From assembly GCF_004324755.1 (NCBI RefSeq), contig NZ_SDMQ01000001.1, positions 390,814 through 454,813 on the forward strand: a DNA stretch of 64,000 nt, given 5' to 3'. The DNA comes from Propioniciclava sinopodophylli. Lineage in GTDB: Bacteria > Actinomycetota > Actinomycetes > Propionibacteriales > Propionibacteriaceae. The position numbers were made by a program, and so were the translations under genes. The notes beneath the pieces are model-generated. The model was not told the origin of the DNA. It searched no databases and saw only the letters and a list, made by a program, of their open reading frames with translations. Positions 55,288 through 63,999 of the stretch are shown one piece after another (the stretch's first letter is position 1; each line of letters starts with the position of its first letter).

Positions 55288-56205
55288 CTACGGCCAGTCC
55301 AGCGGTGCCCGGGAGGTGAACTCCCGGGCATCGCCGTCGAGGGGGTCGGTGAACGCGAGCGTGCGCGCGACCAGGCGCAGCGGGGGCCCCGGCTCTTCGG
55401 GGGGCTCCGTCACGACCGGGTAGAGCGGGTCGCCGATGATGGGCGCGCCGAGCCCGTTCAGGTGGACGCGCAGTTGGTGCGTGCGCCCCGTGGTCGGCTC
55501 CAGTCGGTAGCGGCCCACGTCGCCGCGCGACTCCACCAGCGTCACCACGGTGCGGGCGTTCGGCTCGGCGTCCGGCACCTCGACGGCCTGCAGCGAGCCG
55601 CGCCGCTTCACGATGTGGCTCTCCACGACGGTCGGCGCGGCCAGGGCGGGCAGCGCGGCCGCGAGGGCCTCGTACGTCTTGGCAGCCCGCCGCTCGGCGA
55701 ACAACCCCTGGTAGGCGGCCCGGTGCTCCCGACGCACGGTGAACAGCAGGATGCCCGCGGTGAGCCGGTCCAGCCGGTGGGCGGGCGCGAGGTCGGGCAG
55801 GCCGAGCTGGCGGCGCAGCTTCACCAGCGCTGAGGAGTTGACGTGCTCCCCGCGCGGGATGGTCGCCAGCAAGTGCGGCTTGTCGACCACCACGATCCGG
55901 TCGTCGCGGTGCAGCACGGCGAGGTCGTCCGGCTCGGGGTCCTCAGGCGGGTCCTTGTGGAACCAGACGAACGTGGCCGAGGTGTAGGGCGTGCCCGGCG
56001 CGATCGGGTGGCCCGCGGCGTCCACGAACCGACCCTCGGCCAGCCAGGCGTCGACCGGGACGCGCCCAGGCAGCCGGTCGCGCAGGAAGGCGTCCAGCGT
56101 GGCCCACGGCGCGGGCTCGTCGCCGACCCGGGCGGGCGTCCGCACCCGGACGGCGTCCAGTCCGTCCCGCTGCGGCAGGGGCGGACGCGCGCGGCGGCGT
56201 CCCAC
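55288..56205 (-). CDS. RluA-family pseudouridine synthase
   Basis: A 305-residue enzyme isomerising uridine to pseudouridine in rRNA or tRNA. The catalytic Asp is in HRLDRLTAGILLF; KTYEALAAALPAL and the GRTHQLRVHLNGLGAPIIGD block confirm the family. An N-terminal ~90-residue S4-like/linker region precedes it. GTG 56205 follows the upstream stop by four bases, so it is translationally coupled to the nitronate monooxygenase gene. The target uridine is unknown. Confidence 0.88.
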   Translation of the reverse strand: MGRRRARPPLPQRDGLDAVRVRTPARVGDEPAPWATLDAFLRDRLPGRVPVDAWLAEGRFVDAAGHPIAPGTPYTSATFVWFHKDPPEDPEPDDLAVLHRDDRIVVVDKPHLLATIPRGEHVNSSALVKLRRQLGLPDLAPAHRLDRLTAGILLFTVRREHRAAYQGLFAERRAAKTYEALAAALPALAAPTVVESHIVKRRGSLQAVEVPDAEPNARTVVTLVESRGDVGRYRLEPTTGRTHQLRVHLNGLGAPIIGDPLYPVVTEPPEEPGPPLRLVARTLAFTDPLDGDAREFTSRAPLDWP

Positions 56206-56209
56206 GGCC

Positions 56210-57643
56210 TCAGGCGGCGCCGGTGGCCGCGTCGCGCAGCAGGTAGGTGACGGCCTCGGTGCCCGTCCACCCCGCGGGGTGCTCGGCGAGCAGGCCGCGG
56301 GCGCCGGTCAGGTCGGAGCCCAGGGTGATGGCCGGGTCCTCGACGTAGCCGTCCTTGCGGCGCTGGGGCATGCCGATGTTGGCGAACAGGGCGTTGCACA
56401 GGCACTTGCGGCCGACCGTCTCCGCGATGTCGCCGCCCTTCTTGACGTACATGTGCACCGGCTCGGAGGCGCACCGGTAGACGACCTTGCCGTCGGGGGT
56501 CTCGGCGGGCTGGCGCAGGTAGCCGAGGTCGCAGATGCGGTTGCGGGCCTCGTAGACCTCTTGCTCCGACAGCGTGCCGTCCAGGCGGGCCACCTTGAAC
56601 GGGAAGCCCGTCGGGGAGGCGAGCGCGTCGTTCTTCACCTGCAGCGTGCCGGCGCGCAGCTCTTCCAGCAGCTGGCCCCGGATCGCGTCGGTGAGGCCCG
56701 ACTCGGACGCCAGCGCGAAGATCGTGCCGCACTGGACGCCCTGGGCGCCGGCCTTGATCGCCTCGGCGACCCGCTCGGGTGTGGACCAGGCGCCGGCCAT
56801 CCAGAACGGCAGCCCGAGGGCGACCATCTTGGCGATGTCGGCGTCGTCCTTGGGGGAGTAGATGGGCTGGCCCAGCTCGTCAAGGATCAGCTTGCCGCGC
56901 GGTGGGGCGCTGTGGCCGCCGGCGACGGGGCCCTCGACGACGAACCCGTCGGGGCGGATCTCGGGGTCGCGGGCGAGGTAGCCGCCCAGCACGTGCAGGG
57001 AGATGATCGCGAGGAACTCGGGGCGCTTCATCGGGGGCAGCGGCTCGCCGAGGAAGGTCACCGGGTCGAGTACGGCGGTGTGGATCTTGGTCTGGTTGTC
57101 GACCTCGATGGTCATCCGCCCGGGGCGTCCGGCCGCGAACTCGGTGAGCACGCGCGGCATCTCCTTGGGGATGCCCGCGCCCATCAGCACGTAGTCCACC
57201 CCGGCGAGCATGCCGCCCAAGGTGGCCGACAGCGTGGCGGTCTGGATCTTCTGCAGGAAGTTGATGCCCACGACGCCGTCGTGGCCCTCCTTGGCCAGCC
57301 ACACCTCGGCGAAGTTGCCCACGAGGCTCAGCTCGATGGCCGCACGCGTGGGGGCGATGGTGAGCGTGGGGTGCGGGCGGTAGGGCTGGCCCTCGGCCCG
57401 GCCCTCGGGGAGGTAGTACGCGTTCATGACCCGCTCGGCGATCTCCGGAACGGGGAAGTGGGCGAGCGCGCGGCGGACGTGGCCGCCGGGGTCGCCGTCC
57501 TGCAGCACGCGGGCGACGACGCCGTCGAGCCCGGTGCCGGACACGACGCCCAGCTGGCCGGCGCGCGCGACAGCGTTGGCCAGGCGCCACGACGACACGG
57601 CGACGCCCATGCCGCCCTGGATGATGGTCGGGTGCTGGGGCAT
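56210..57643 (-). CDS. nitronate monooxygenase / NPD-family flavoprotein
   Basis: A 477-residue TIM-barrel FMN protein. GGMGVAVSSWRLANAVA at the N-terminus and GPVAGGHSAP and KAGAQGVQCGTIFALASES are FMN and phosphate-binding motifs shared by nitronate monooxygenases and FabK. It is longer than the usual ~350 residues because of a C-terminal domain with several cysteines (CASEPVH, GRKCLCNALFANIG), as in the longer actinobacterial branch. ATG 57643 follows CGAGGAGTCACC. A perfect palindrome overlaps its promoter. Confidence 0.85.
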   Translation of the reverse strand: MPQHPTIIQGGMGVAVSSWRLANAVARAGQLGVVSGTGLDGVVARVLQDGDPGGHVRRALAHFPVPEIAERVMNAYYLPEGRAEGQPYRPHPTLTIAPTRAAIELSLVGNFAEVWLAKEGHDGVVGINFLQKIQTATLSATLGGMLAGVDYVLMGAGIPKEMPRVLTEFAAGRPGRMTIEVDNQTKIHTAVLDPVTFLGEPLPPMKRPEFLAIISLHVLGGYLARDPEIRPDGFVVEGPVAGGHSAPPRGKLILDELGQPIYSPKDDADIAKMVALGLPFWMAGAWSTPERVAEAIKAGAQGVQCGTIFALASESGLTDAIRGQLLEELRAGTLQVKNDALASPTGFPFKVARLDGTLSEQEVYEARNRICDLGYLRQPAETPDGKVVYRCASEPVHMYVKKGGDIAETVGRKCLCNALFANIGMPQRRKDGYVEDPAITLGSDLTGARGLLAEHPAGWTGTEAVTYLLRDAATGAA

Positions 57644-57665
57644 GGTGACTCCTCGCGGTGGGATG

Positions 57666-57685
57666 AACCTACGGTAGCGTAGGTT
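57666..57685. promoter_or_regulatory. palindromic operator AACCTACG-N4-CGTAGGTT
   Basis: Perfect eight-base arms, 22 bases upstream of the nitronate monooxygenase start and overlapping its likely -10 region. The shape fits a TetR-family repressor. No TetR gene is in the window. Confidence 0.7.
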
Positions 57686-57824
57686 GCGCGGTACTGCGAG
57701 TCGGTTCTGCCCGCCGCCGGGGTGGACGCGCGGCGATTGCGCGAAATCCACCCGACGGTGCACGGGCGTGAGCCGCGGGATCGGGGCCACGAGGGCGTGC
57801 AGATGATGTGGGCGACCAGGGCCG

Positions 57825-58499
57825 TCAATCTCGTTTGGGTCGCATGCCGGCAACCCCTGGTCGGGGGCTGGTGTGCACTTCGAGGCGGCAGGCCCCGATC
57901 TCGGCGAACGGCAGCAGGCGGACGCGGTCGTGGCCGAGGGTGCCCTGGACGAGCCCTTGGTGGATCGCGCACATCACCTCGGGATGCTCGCGGGCCGAGG
58001 CGAGGATGGGGCAGGACAGCAGCCGGGTGGTGCCGGGGGTGTCCGGGTCGGGCTCGGGCGCGAACCCCAGCTCGTCCAGCACGTCGAACAGCGCGCGACC
58101 GCGGCGGCGCTCACCCCACGCGCGGCCGATCGCGTGGGCCTCGGCGCGGGCGTCCGGCAGGCCGGCGAGCCGGTCGGCGATGGCGTCGACGAGCTCGGCG
58201 TAGGCGGTGTCGGCGGCGTCCCCGGCGAGCGCGCGGCGTCCGGACGCCGTCAGCGACCAGCCCTGGGCCGGACGCCCGCGCCCGCCCGCGGCGAGGGGTG
58301 TGGAGGTGGCGTGCCCGTCGGCGGCCAGGCCGTCGAGGTGCTGGCGGGTCGCGTTGGGGTGGCCGCCCAGGCGCGCGGCCAGCGTGGACAGCGTGGCGTC
58401 GGGGCCGAGTTCGTCCAGCGCGGACGCGACGCGCGCGCGGGAGGGACTGAGTGGCTCCTGCGTGCTGGCGGGAGCCGGTCCGAGTCGGTGGCGGTCCAC
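57825..58499 (-). CDS. helix-turn-helix regulator with Fe-S-type cysteine motif
   Basis: A 224-residue regulator. The N-terminal winged helix contains LAARLGGHPNATRQHLDGLAADG. The C-terminal part has CPILASAREHPEVMCAIHQGL, close to the cluster-binding region of SufR-type regulators that hold a 4Fe-4S cluster, and a third Cys in EIGACRLEV. It faces the nitrite-reduction operon across an AT-rich palindrome, so it probably senses NO, oxygen or Fe-S status and controls that operon and itself. GTG 58499 has a TACACT box six bases upstream. Confidence 0.8.
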   Translation of the reverse strand: MDRHRLGPAPASTQEPLSPSRARVASALDELGPDATLSTLAARLGGHPNATRQHLDGLAADGHATSTPLAAGGRGRPAQGWSLTASGRRALAGDAADTAYAELVDAIADRLAGLPDARAEAHAIGRAWGERRRGRALFDVLDELGFAPEPDPDTPGTTRLLSCPILASAREHPEVMCAIHQGLVQGTLGHDRVRLLPFAEIGACRLEVHTSPRPGVAGMRPKRD

Positions 58500-58505
58500 G
58501 TGGCC

Positions 58506-58511
58506 AGTGTA
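58506..58511 (-). promoter_or_regulatory. -10 box of the Fe-S regulator gene (leaderless)
   Basis: TACACT on the minus strand ends six bases before GTG 58499. Confidence 0.45.
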
Positions 58512-58515
58512 CTCG

Positions 58516-58543
58516 TATTTCTACAGCCGAAGGTGTATAAATA
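58516..58543. promoter_or_regulatory. AT-rich inverted repeat between regulator and nitrite operon
   Basis: TATTTCTACA, eight bases, TGTATAAATA: ten-base arms with one mismatch in very GC-rich surroundings. It contains the likely plus-strand -10 box (TATAAA) and covers the minus-strand -35 region, so one bound dimer would control both directions. Confidence 0.7.
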
Positions 58544-58622
58544 GCGTGAGGGTGGCCCCTCACCGGACTCAAGGGGCCGCCCTCCACCTGTCCGGACCTC
58601 CACCGCCAGCATGAGGAGAACG

Positions 58623-58907
58623 ATGAACGACCTGCCCATCACCGAGAAGAAGGCCACCTGCGGCTGCGCGCACCACGACGAGGAGCTGCCCGTCCTCGAC
58701 GCCCGCGCCATCCCGCATGCGATCCGCCACGCGGCCATCCTCGGCTCGGTCGCGTCCCTGACGCCCGGCCGCGCGCTGGCCCTCGTCGCGCCCCACGACC
58801 CGCTGCCGCTGCTCGCGCAGGTCCGCGAGGCGCACGGCGATGCCATCGAGGTCACCTACCTCGAGGAGGGCCCGGACGTCTGGACCCTCAAGCTCGCCCG
58901 CGTCTGA
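58623..58907 (+). CDS. DUF2249 protein
   Basis: A 94-residue protein. KATCGCAHHDEELPVLDAR opens it with a Cys/His cluster that could bind metal, and PHAIRHAAILGSVASL and VAPHDPLPLLAQ are DUF2249 hallmarks. The family is repeatedly found beside genes for nitrogen oxides, as here. First gene of a three-gene operon with the NnrS-like protein and the NirK fusion. ATG 58623 follows GAGGAG; an upstream in-frame ATG overlaps that site. Confidence 0.85.
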   Translation: MNDLPITEKKATCGCAHHDEELPVLDARAIPHAIRHAAILGSVASLTPGRALALVAPHDPLPLLAQVREAHGDAIEVTYLEEGPDVWTLKLARV

Positions 58908-58917
58908 TCGCGCCGCA

Positions 58918-60021
58918 GTGACGACCACGCAGGCGCCCGCCGAGCCGCGACCCACGGCGTCCCGACCGCGCGCGGCGCGGGGCCGGATCGCCCTGCTCGG
59001 GCTCGGCGGTGCCTGCCTGCTGGCCGGGCTGGACGCCGCGCTGCTCGCCGTCGGCGTGTGGGCGCCGGTCGGGGCGACGCACCTGCCCGACGTTCACGGC
59101 ATGGTGATGGTGCTCGGCTTCATGGGCACCCTCATCGCGCTCGAGCGCGCCCAGGCCCTGCGGCAGCCGTGGGCGTACCTGGCCCCGGGCGTGCTGGGCG
59201 CCGGCGGGGTCGCGCTGGTGCTCGGCCAGCACCTCATCGGGCAGCTGCTGCTCGTGCAGGGCTGCCTGCTCTTCCTGGCGGTCCTCCTCGGCCTGTGGCG
59301 CCGCGCGCCGCTGCCGCTGGTCGCCGTGCAGGCGCTGTCGGTCGTGCTCGCCGCGGCGGCCGCCGCGCTGTGGCTGGTCGTCGACGTCGCCGCCCTCATC
59401 GGGCTGCTGACCGGCTTCCTCGTGCTCACCATCGCCGCCGAGCGCGCCGAGCTGGCGCAGTTGGCGATGGGGCGCCGGGCCGTCCCGACGCTGGTGGTGC
59501 TGGGGTCGTGGGTGGCGCTCGCGGCGTCCGCCACCGTCGTGTGGCCGGACGCCGGCGCCCGCGCGCTGGGACTCGGCCTCGTCGTGGTCGCCGCCTGGTT
59601 GCTGCGCGACGACGTGGCGCGGCGCATGGTCCGCGCCGACGGGCTGCGCCGCTACAACGGGGCCGCCCTGCTCGGCGGCTACGGCTGGCTCGCGGTGGCC
59701 GGCCTGACCTGGCTGGTCGGCGGCGTCCCGGCGACCGACGCGGCGTACGACATCGCCATCCACGCCACCTTCCTCGGATTCGGAATGTCCATGATCATGG
59801 CCCACGCGCCGATCATCTTCCCCACCGTCCTCGGCCGGCCGCTGCCGTACCGGCCGGCGCTCTGGCTGCCGCTCGTCGTGCTGAACACCGCGCTGGCGGC
59901 CCGCGTGGTGGGCGACCTCACCGGCCGCGGCCCCCTCTGGGAGGTCGGCTCGGTCGGCACCGTCGTCGCGCTGCTGCTGTTCGTTGTCACGGCCGTCGGG
60001 GTGGTGGTCCGCGGTGAGTGA
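58918..60021 (+). CDS. NnrS-like polytopic membrane protein
   Basis: A 367-residue membrane protein with about ten helices. DVHGMVMVLGFMGTLIALERA and HATFLGFGMSMIMAHAPIIFP place histidines in helices as in NnrS, the haem/copper protein linked to nitric oxide stress in denitrifiers; PTVLGRPLPYR follows. GTG 58918 lies ten bases after the DUF2249 stop, and the 3' end overlaps the NirK fusion by eight bases. It probably protects against or handles NO made by the downstream enzyme. NnrS assignment is by motif and context. Confidence 0.75.
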   Translation: MTTTQAPAEPRPTASRPRAARGRIALLGLGGACLLAGLDAALLAVGVWAPVGATHLPDVHGMVMVLGFMGTLIALERAQALRQPWAYLAPGVLGAGGVALVLGQHLIGQLLLVQGCLLFLAVLLGLWRRAPLPLVAVQALSVVLAAAAAALWLVVDVAALIGLLTGFLVLTIAAERAELAQLAMGRRAVPTLVVLGSWVALAASATVVWPDAGARALGLGLVVVAAWLLRDDVARRMVRADGLRRYNGAALLGGYGWLAVAGLTWLVGGVPATDAAYDIAIHATFLGFGMSMIMAHAPIIFPTVLGRPLPYRPALWLPLVVLNTALAARVVGDLTGRGPLWEVGSVGTVVALLLFVVTAVGVVVRGE

Positions 60022-62668
60022 GGCCGGACGCCCCGCCGGCCGCACCCGCCGTCTGCGCGACCACGTCGCCCTCGGCTGGCTCTTCGCCGCGCTCGTGCTG
60101 ACCGTCGTGCACCGCTGGGTGCCGTCGTCGAGCTGGCTGATGGTGCACCTGGTCCTGCTCGGCGCCCTGTCGCACTCGGCGCTGGTGTGGAGCGAGCACT
60201 TCGCGCACACCCTGCTGCGCTCGCCGCCCGACGAGGCCGGACGCCGCCGCCAGGGCGTCCGGATCGGGCTGCTCGGCGTCGGCTCGCTGCTGGTGTTCGT
60301 GGGCGTGCCCTGGGAGCGGTGGTGGCTCGTCGTGGTAGGGGCCTCGCTGGCGTCGGCGGCGGTGCTGTGGCACGCCGCCCACCTGGTGCACACCATGCGC
60401 GGTGCGTTGCCGAACAGGTTCCGCGTCGTCACCCACTACTACATTGCCGCCGCCCTCTGCCTGCCGGTCGGCGCCGGGTTGGGCGCCACGCTGGCGTCCG
60501 GCCTGTCCGAGGACGCCCACGGCCGATTGCTGACCGCCCACATGGCCCTCAACCTGCTCGGGTGGGTCGGGTTCACCGTCACGGGCACCCTCGTCACCTT
60601 CTGGCCCACAATGCTGCGCACCCGCATGGACGACCGCGCCGAGGCGCTGGCACGCCAGGCGCTGCCGCTGCTGGCCTGCGGCCTCGCGGTGCTCGTCGCC
60701 GGGGCGCTGCTCGGCTGGCGCCCGCTCGCGCTGACCGGCCTGGCCGCCTACGTCGGCGGGCTGGCGTGGTGGGGCCGGGCGCTCGCGGTGCCGCTGCGGG
60801 CCAAGGGGCTCCGGGAGTTCGCGCCGGCGTCCGTGCTCGCCGCGCTCGTGTGGGCCGTCGTGGGCCTGAGCTGGGTCGGGTGCCTGCTGGCCACCACCGG
60901 GGAGTGGGCCGCCGTGACGGACGCCTCCCTGACGTTGGCGGCCGTGTTCGCCGTCGGCTTCGCCGCGCAGCTGTTGTCCGGGGCGCTGTCGTACCTGATC
61001 CCGAGCGTGCTGGGCGGCGGGCCCTCCGTCGTCCGCGCCGGGCAGGCGTGGTTCGACCGCTGGGCCCTGTGGCGGCTCGTCGTCGTCAACGCCGGGCTGC
61101 TGCTCTGGCTGCTGCCTGCCCCGTCGTGGGTGCGGGTCACCGTCTCCTCGCTGGTGGTGCTGGCGTTGGCGCTGTTCTTGCCCCTGCTGGTGCAGGGGGC
61201 CAAGGCGTCCGCGAAGGCGCGGCGGGAGCTGGCCGCCGACGGCCCGCGGCCCGCCGGGCGCCCGGCCGAGCCGGAGCGGCGCCTCTGGTCGGGCGGCCAG
61301 GCCATCGCGGCCGTGACGGCGCTCGTCCTCGCGCTGACGGTCGGCGTCGGCGTCGACCCGTCCGCCGCCGGCCTGTCCACCGCTGTGGCCGCGCCCACGG
61401 CGTCCGAGGTGGCGCCGACGGGCAACACCACCCGGGTCGAGGTCGTCGCGGAGGGCATGTCCTACACGCCCAGCCGCATCACGGTGCCGCGCGGCGACCG
61501 GCTCGTCGTGGTGCTGCGCAACGCGGACGCGACCACCGCCCACGACCTCCTCGTCGGCGCCGCTCGGACGCCCCGGCTGCAGCCCGGCGAGACCGCCGAG
61601 CTGGACGCCGGCGTCATCGGCGCCCCGACGCGGGGCTGGTGCAGCGTCGCCGGGCACCGTCAGATGGGCATGGTGCTCGACATCGTCGTCGAGGGCGAGG
61701 CGCCGGCCGTCACACCCGCGGACGCCGCGGGTGGCCACGCGGGGCACGGCACGGCGCATGCGGGAGCGATCCCGGCGGTGCCGGACGCCACGCTGTCCCG
61801 CGTCGTCGACCCCGCCTTGGCGCCGCTGGGCGAGGAGAGGGTGCACCGGGTCACGTTCACGGTGACCGAGGTGCCCCTGGAGGTAGCGCCCGGCCTGTGG
61901 CAGACCCGCTGGACGTTCAACGGCGGCTCCGTCGGGCCGACCCTGCACGGCCGCGTCGGCGACGTGTTCGAAGTCACGCTGGTCAACGACGGCACCATCG
62001 GGCATTCGATCGACTTCCACGCCGGGGCGCTCGCGCCCGACCGGCCCATGCGGACGATCCCGCCGGGGGAGTCGCTCGTCTACCGGTTCACCGCCACCCG
62101 CGCCGGCATCTGGATGTACCACTGCTCGACCATGCCGATGTCGACGCACATCGCCGCCGGCATGCACGGGGCGGTCGTCATCGAGCCCGAGGGATTGCCC
62201 GCGGTCGACCACAGCTACGTGCTGGTGCAGTCGGAGGTGTTCCTCGCCAACGCGGCGCACACCCCCGAGGAGGCCCTCGAGGTCGACGTCGACAAGATCA
62301 ACGCCGAGCGCCCCGACCGGGTCGTCTTCAACGGCGTCGCCAACCAGTACGACCAGCAGCCCTTCCGCGTGCGGGTGGGCGAGCGGGTGCGGTTCTGGGT
62401 GCTGGACGCCGGGCCCAACCGGCCGAGCTCGTTCCACGTCGTGGGGGGCCAGTTCGACACGTCCTGGACCGAGGGCACCTACACGCTGCGCCGCGGCGAG
62501 GGCGCGTTCGGGGCGTCCGACGGCGGCGCGCAGGTGCTGCCGCTGCTGCCCGCCCAGGGCGGGTTCGTGGAGCTGACGTTCCCCGAGCCGGGCCACTACC
62601 CGGTGGTTTCCCACGTGATGGTGGACGCCGAACGTGGTGCCCACGCGGTCGTCGAGGTCAGCCGCTGA
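60014..62668 (+). CDS. nirK: membrane-anchored copper nitrite reductase fusion
   Basis: An 884-residue, three-part protein. Residues ~1-455 form about 12 membrane helices with NnrS-like flavour (HSALVWSEHFAHTLL, THYYIAAALC). Residues ~475-570 are a separate cupredoxin with type-1 copper ligands His510, Cys543, His548 and Met551. Residues ~600-884 are a two-domain copper nitrite reductase: type-1 ligands His664, Cys704, His712, Met717 and type-2 ligands His669, His703, His808. All copper ligands are present, so it should reduce nitrite to NO outside the membrane, with the extra cupredoxin possibly feeding electrons. GTG 60014 overlaps the previous gene. Confidence 0.87.
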   Translation: MSEAGRPAGRTRRLRDHVALGWLFAALVLTVVHRWVPSSSWLMVHLVLLGALSHSALVWSEHFAHTLLRSPPDEAGRRRQGVRIGLLGVGSLLVFVGVPWERWWLVVVGASLASAAVLWHAAHLVHTMRGALPNRFRVVTHYYIAAALCLPVGAGLGATLASGLSEDAHGRLLTAHMALNLLGWVGFTVTGTLVTFWPTMLRTRMDDRAEALARQALPLLACGLAVLVAGALLGWRPLALTGLAAYVGGLAWWGRALAVPLRAKGLREFAPASVLAALVWAVVGLSWVGCLLATTGEWAAVTDASLTLAAVFAVGFAAQLLSGALSYLIPSVLGGGPSVVRAGQAWFDRWALWRLVVVNAGLLLWLLPAPSWVRVTVSSLVVLALALFLPLLVQGAKASAKARRELAADGPRPAGRPAEPERRLWSGGQAIAAVTALVLALTVGVGVDPSAAGLSTAVAAPTASEVAPTGNTTRVEVVAEGMSYTPSRITVPRGDRLVVVLRNADATTAHDLLVGAARTPRLQPGETAELDAGVIGAPTRGWCSVAGHRQMGMVLDIVVEGEAPAVTPADAAGGHAGHGTAHAGAIPAVPDATLSRVVDPALAPLGEERVHRVTFTVTEVPLEVAPGLWQTRWTFNGGSVGPTLHGRVGDVFEVTLVNDGTIGHSIDFHAGALAPDRPMRTIPPGESLVYRFTATRAGIWMYHCSTMPMSTHIAAGMHGAVVIEPEGLPAVDHSYVLVQSEVFLANAAHTPEEALEVDVDKINAERPDRVVFNGVANQYDQQPFRVRVGERVRFWVLDAGPNRPSSFHVVGGQFDTSWTEGTYTLRRGEGAFGASDGGAQVLPLLPAQGGFVELTFPEPGHYPVVSHVMVDAERGAHAVVEVSR

Positions 62669-62687
62669 GCGTCCCCGGCGGGCGTGA

Positions 62688-63914
62688 TCAGGGGGCGGTC
62701 AGCTGCAGCAGACGGCCACCGGGGGCGTCCTCCAGCAGCCAGATCGAGCCGTCGGGGGCCTCGGTCACCGCGCGGATGCGCTGGCCCATCTCCCACAGGT
62801 CGCCCTGGGTGGCGTCCTCGCCGTCGAGGTCGACCCGGATCAGGGCCTGGCCCGACAGGGCTCCCACGAACGCGTCGCCGGCCCACTGCGGGAACTGCTC
62901 GCCGGAGTGGATCATCAACGAGCCCGGCGAGATCGACGGCGTCCACCACACCTTGGGGGCGGTGAAGCCGTCGCCCTCGACGTGGTCGGGGATGTCCCCG
63001 CCGCCGTAGTGCGACCCGTTGGACGCCCGCGGCCAGCCGTAGTTCGCGCCCTGCTCGATGAGGTTGACCTCGTCGCCGCCCTGGGCGCCCATCTCGCTGG
63101 ACCACAGGCGGCCCTCGGCGTCGAAGGCCAGCCCCAGCGGGTTGCGGTGGCCGTAGCTCCAGATCTCGTCCGAGGGGGAGCCCCGGTCGGCGAACGGGTT
63201 GCCGGGGGCGGGGGCGCCGTCGGGCGTGAGGCGCATGATCTTGCCCAGGCCGCTGCCGAGGTCCTGGGCGGGCTCCATCTTCTGGCGGTCACCCGAGCTG
63301 ACGAACAGGTACTGCCCGTCGGGGGAGAACGCCAGGCGGTGGCTGAAGTGCCCGTTGCCGGAGGTCTTGGGGGTCTGCCGCCAGATGACCTCGAGCCCGT
63401 CGAGGCGGGGGGCGTCCCCCTCCACGAGGAGGCGGGCCCGGCCGACGACGGCTCCGGTGCCCCCGTCGCCCCGCTCGATCCAGCTGAGGTAAACGGTGGC
63501 GTCCGACCCGTAGGTCGGGCCGGGGACGATGTCACCCAACCCGCCCTGACCCGCGTCGACGACGTCGGGAACCCCGGCCACCTCCAGCAGCCGGCCGCTG
63601 GCCTGGTCACGCAGGTGCATCGTGCCGGAGCGCTCGGTGATCGCCAGCCAGTCCGTGCCGGGCAGGAACGCCATCGCCCAGGGCTCGGCGAAGTCGGCGA
63701 CCTCGGTGACGACGAACGGGCGCCCGTCCGGCCCCAGCCGTGGCTCGGACGCGGGCGTCCCGGCCGCGCTGGGCGTGGCCGGGACGGGGGTTGTTCCGGG
63801 GGTGGAGGTGGTGGGGGCCACGGGCGCGCTCGGGGTCTGGGTCGCAGGCGCGGAGCAGCCGGCCAGCAGGGCCGCGGAGGCGAGGGCGGCGGCCAGGTTG
63901 CGTGGTCGTGCCAT
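62688..63914 (-). CDS. PQQ-type glucose/sorbosone dehydrogenase lipoprotein
   Basis: A 408-residue secreted beta-propeller of the soluble glucose dehydrogenase (GSDH) family. The signal peptide ends in a lipobox LLAGC with Cys20, then a Thr/Pro-rich linker. Propeller landmarks: EPWAMAFLPGTDWLAITER, the HFSHRLAFSPDG strand with the likely catalytic His, and YGHRNPLGLAFD. Actinobacterial members oxidise sugars or have unknown donors; whether PQQ is bound cannot be told. ATG 63914 has TAGCCT ending six bases upstream. It converges on the nirK operon. Confidence 0.87.
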   Translation of the reverse strand: MARPRNLAAALASAALLAGCSAPATQTPSAPVAPTTSTPGTTPVPATPSAAGTPASEPRLGPDGRPFVVTEVADFAEPWAMAFLPGTDWLAITERSGTMHLRDQASGRLLEVAGVPDVVDAGQGGLGDIVPGPTYGSDATVYLSWIERGDGGTGAVVGRARLLVEGDAPRLDGLEVIWRQTPKTSGNGHFSHRLAFSPDGQYLFVSSGDRQKMEPAQDLGSGLGKIMRLTPDGAPAPGNPFADRGSPSDEIWSYGHRNPLGLAFDAEGRLWSSEMGAQGGDEVNLIEQGANYGWPRASNGSHYGGGDIPDHVEGDGFTAPKVWWTPSISPGSLMIHSGEQFPQWAGDAFVGALSGQALIRVDLDGEDATQGDLWEMGQRIRAVTEAPDGSIWLLEDAPGGRLLQLTAP

Positions 63915-63920
63915 GTCACG

Positions 63921-63926
63921 AGGCTA
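63921..63926 (-). promoter_or_regulatory. -10 box of the GSDH gene (leaderless)
   Basis: TAGCCT on the minus strand ends six bases before ATG 63914. Confidence 0.45.
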
Positions 63927-63938
63927 CCGGGCGCCCTG

Positions 63939-63999
63939 GGTGTGCAGTTCGAGGCGGCGATCCCATCGCTGTGGCGCTGGGGTCGCCGCCGCGCACACC
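63939..63999. repeat. degenerate copy of the 60-bp palindrome
   Basis: Starts TGTGCAGTTCGAGGCGGCG, identical over ~19 bases to the palindrome at 3371, with a looser second arm ending CGCGCACAC. It shows that the 3.4-kb element is one of a dispersed family. Confidence 0.65.

Noticed and set aside
59987..62644. An 885-codon open frame antisense to the nirK fusion
   Set aside because: It mirrors the high-GC third positions of nirK, encodes low-complexity Arg/Gly/His-rich sequence and shows no motif.
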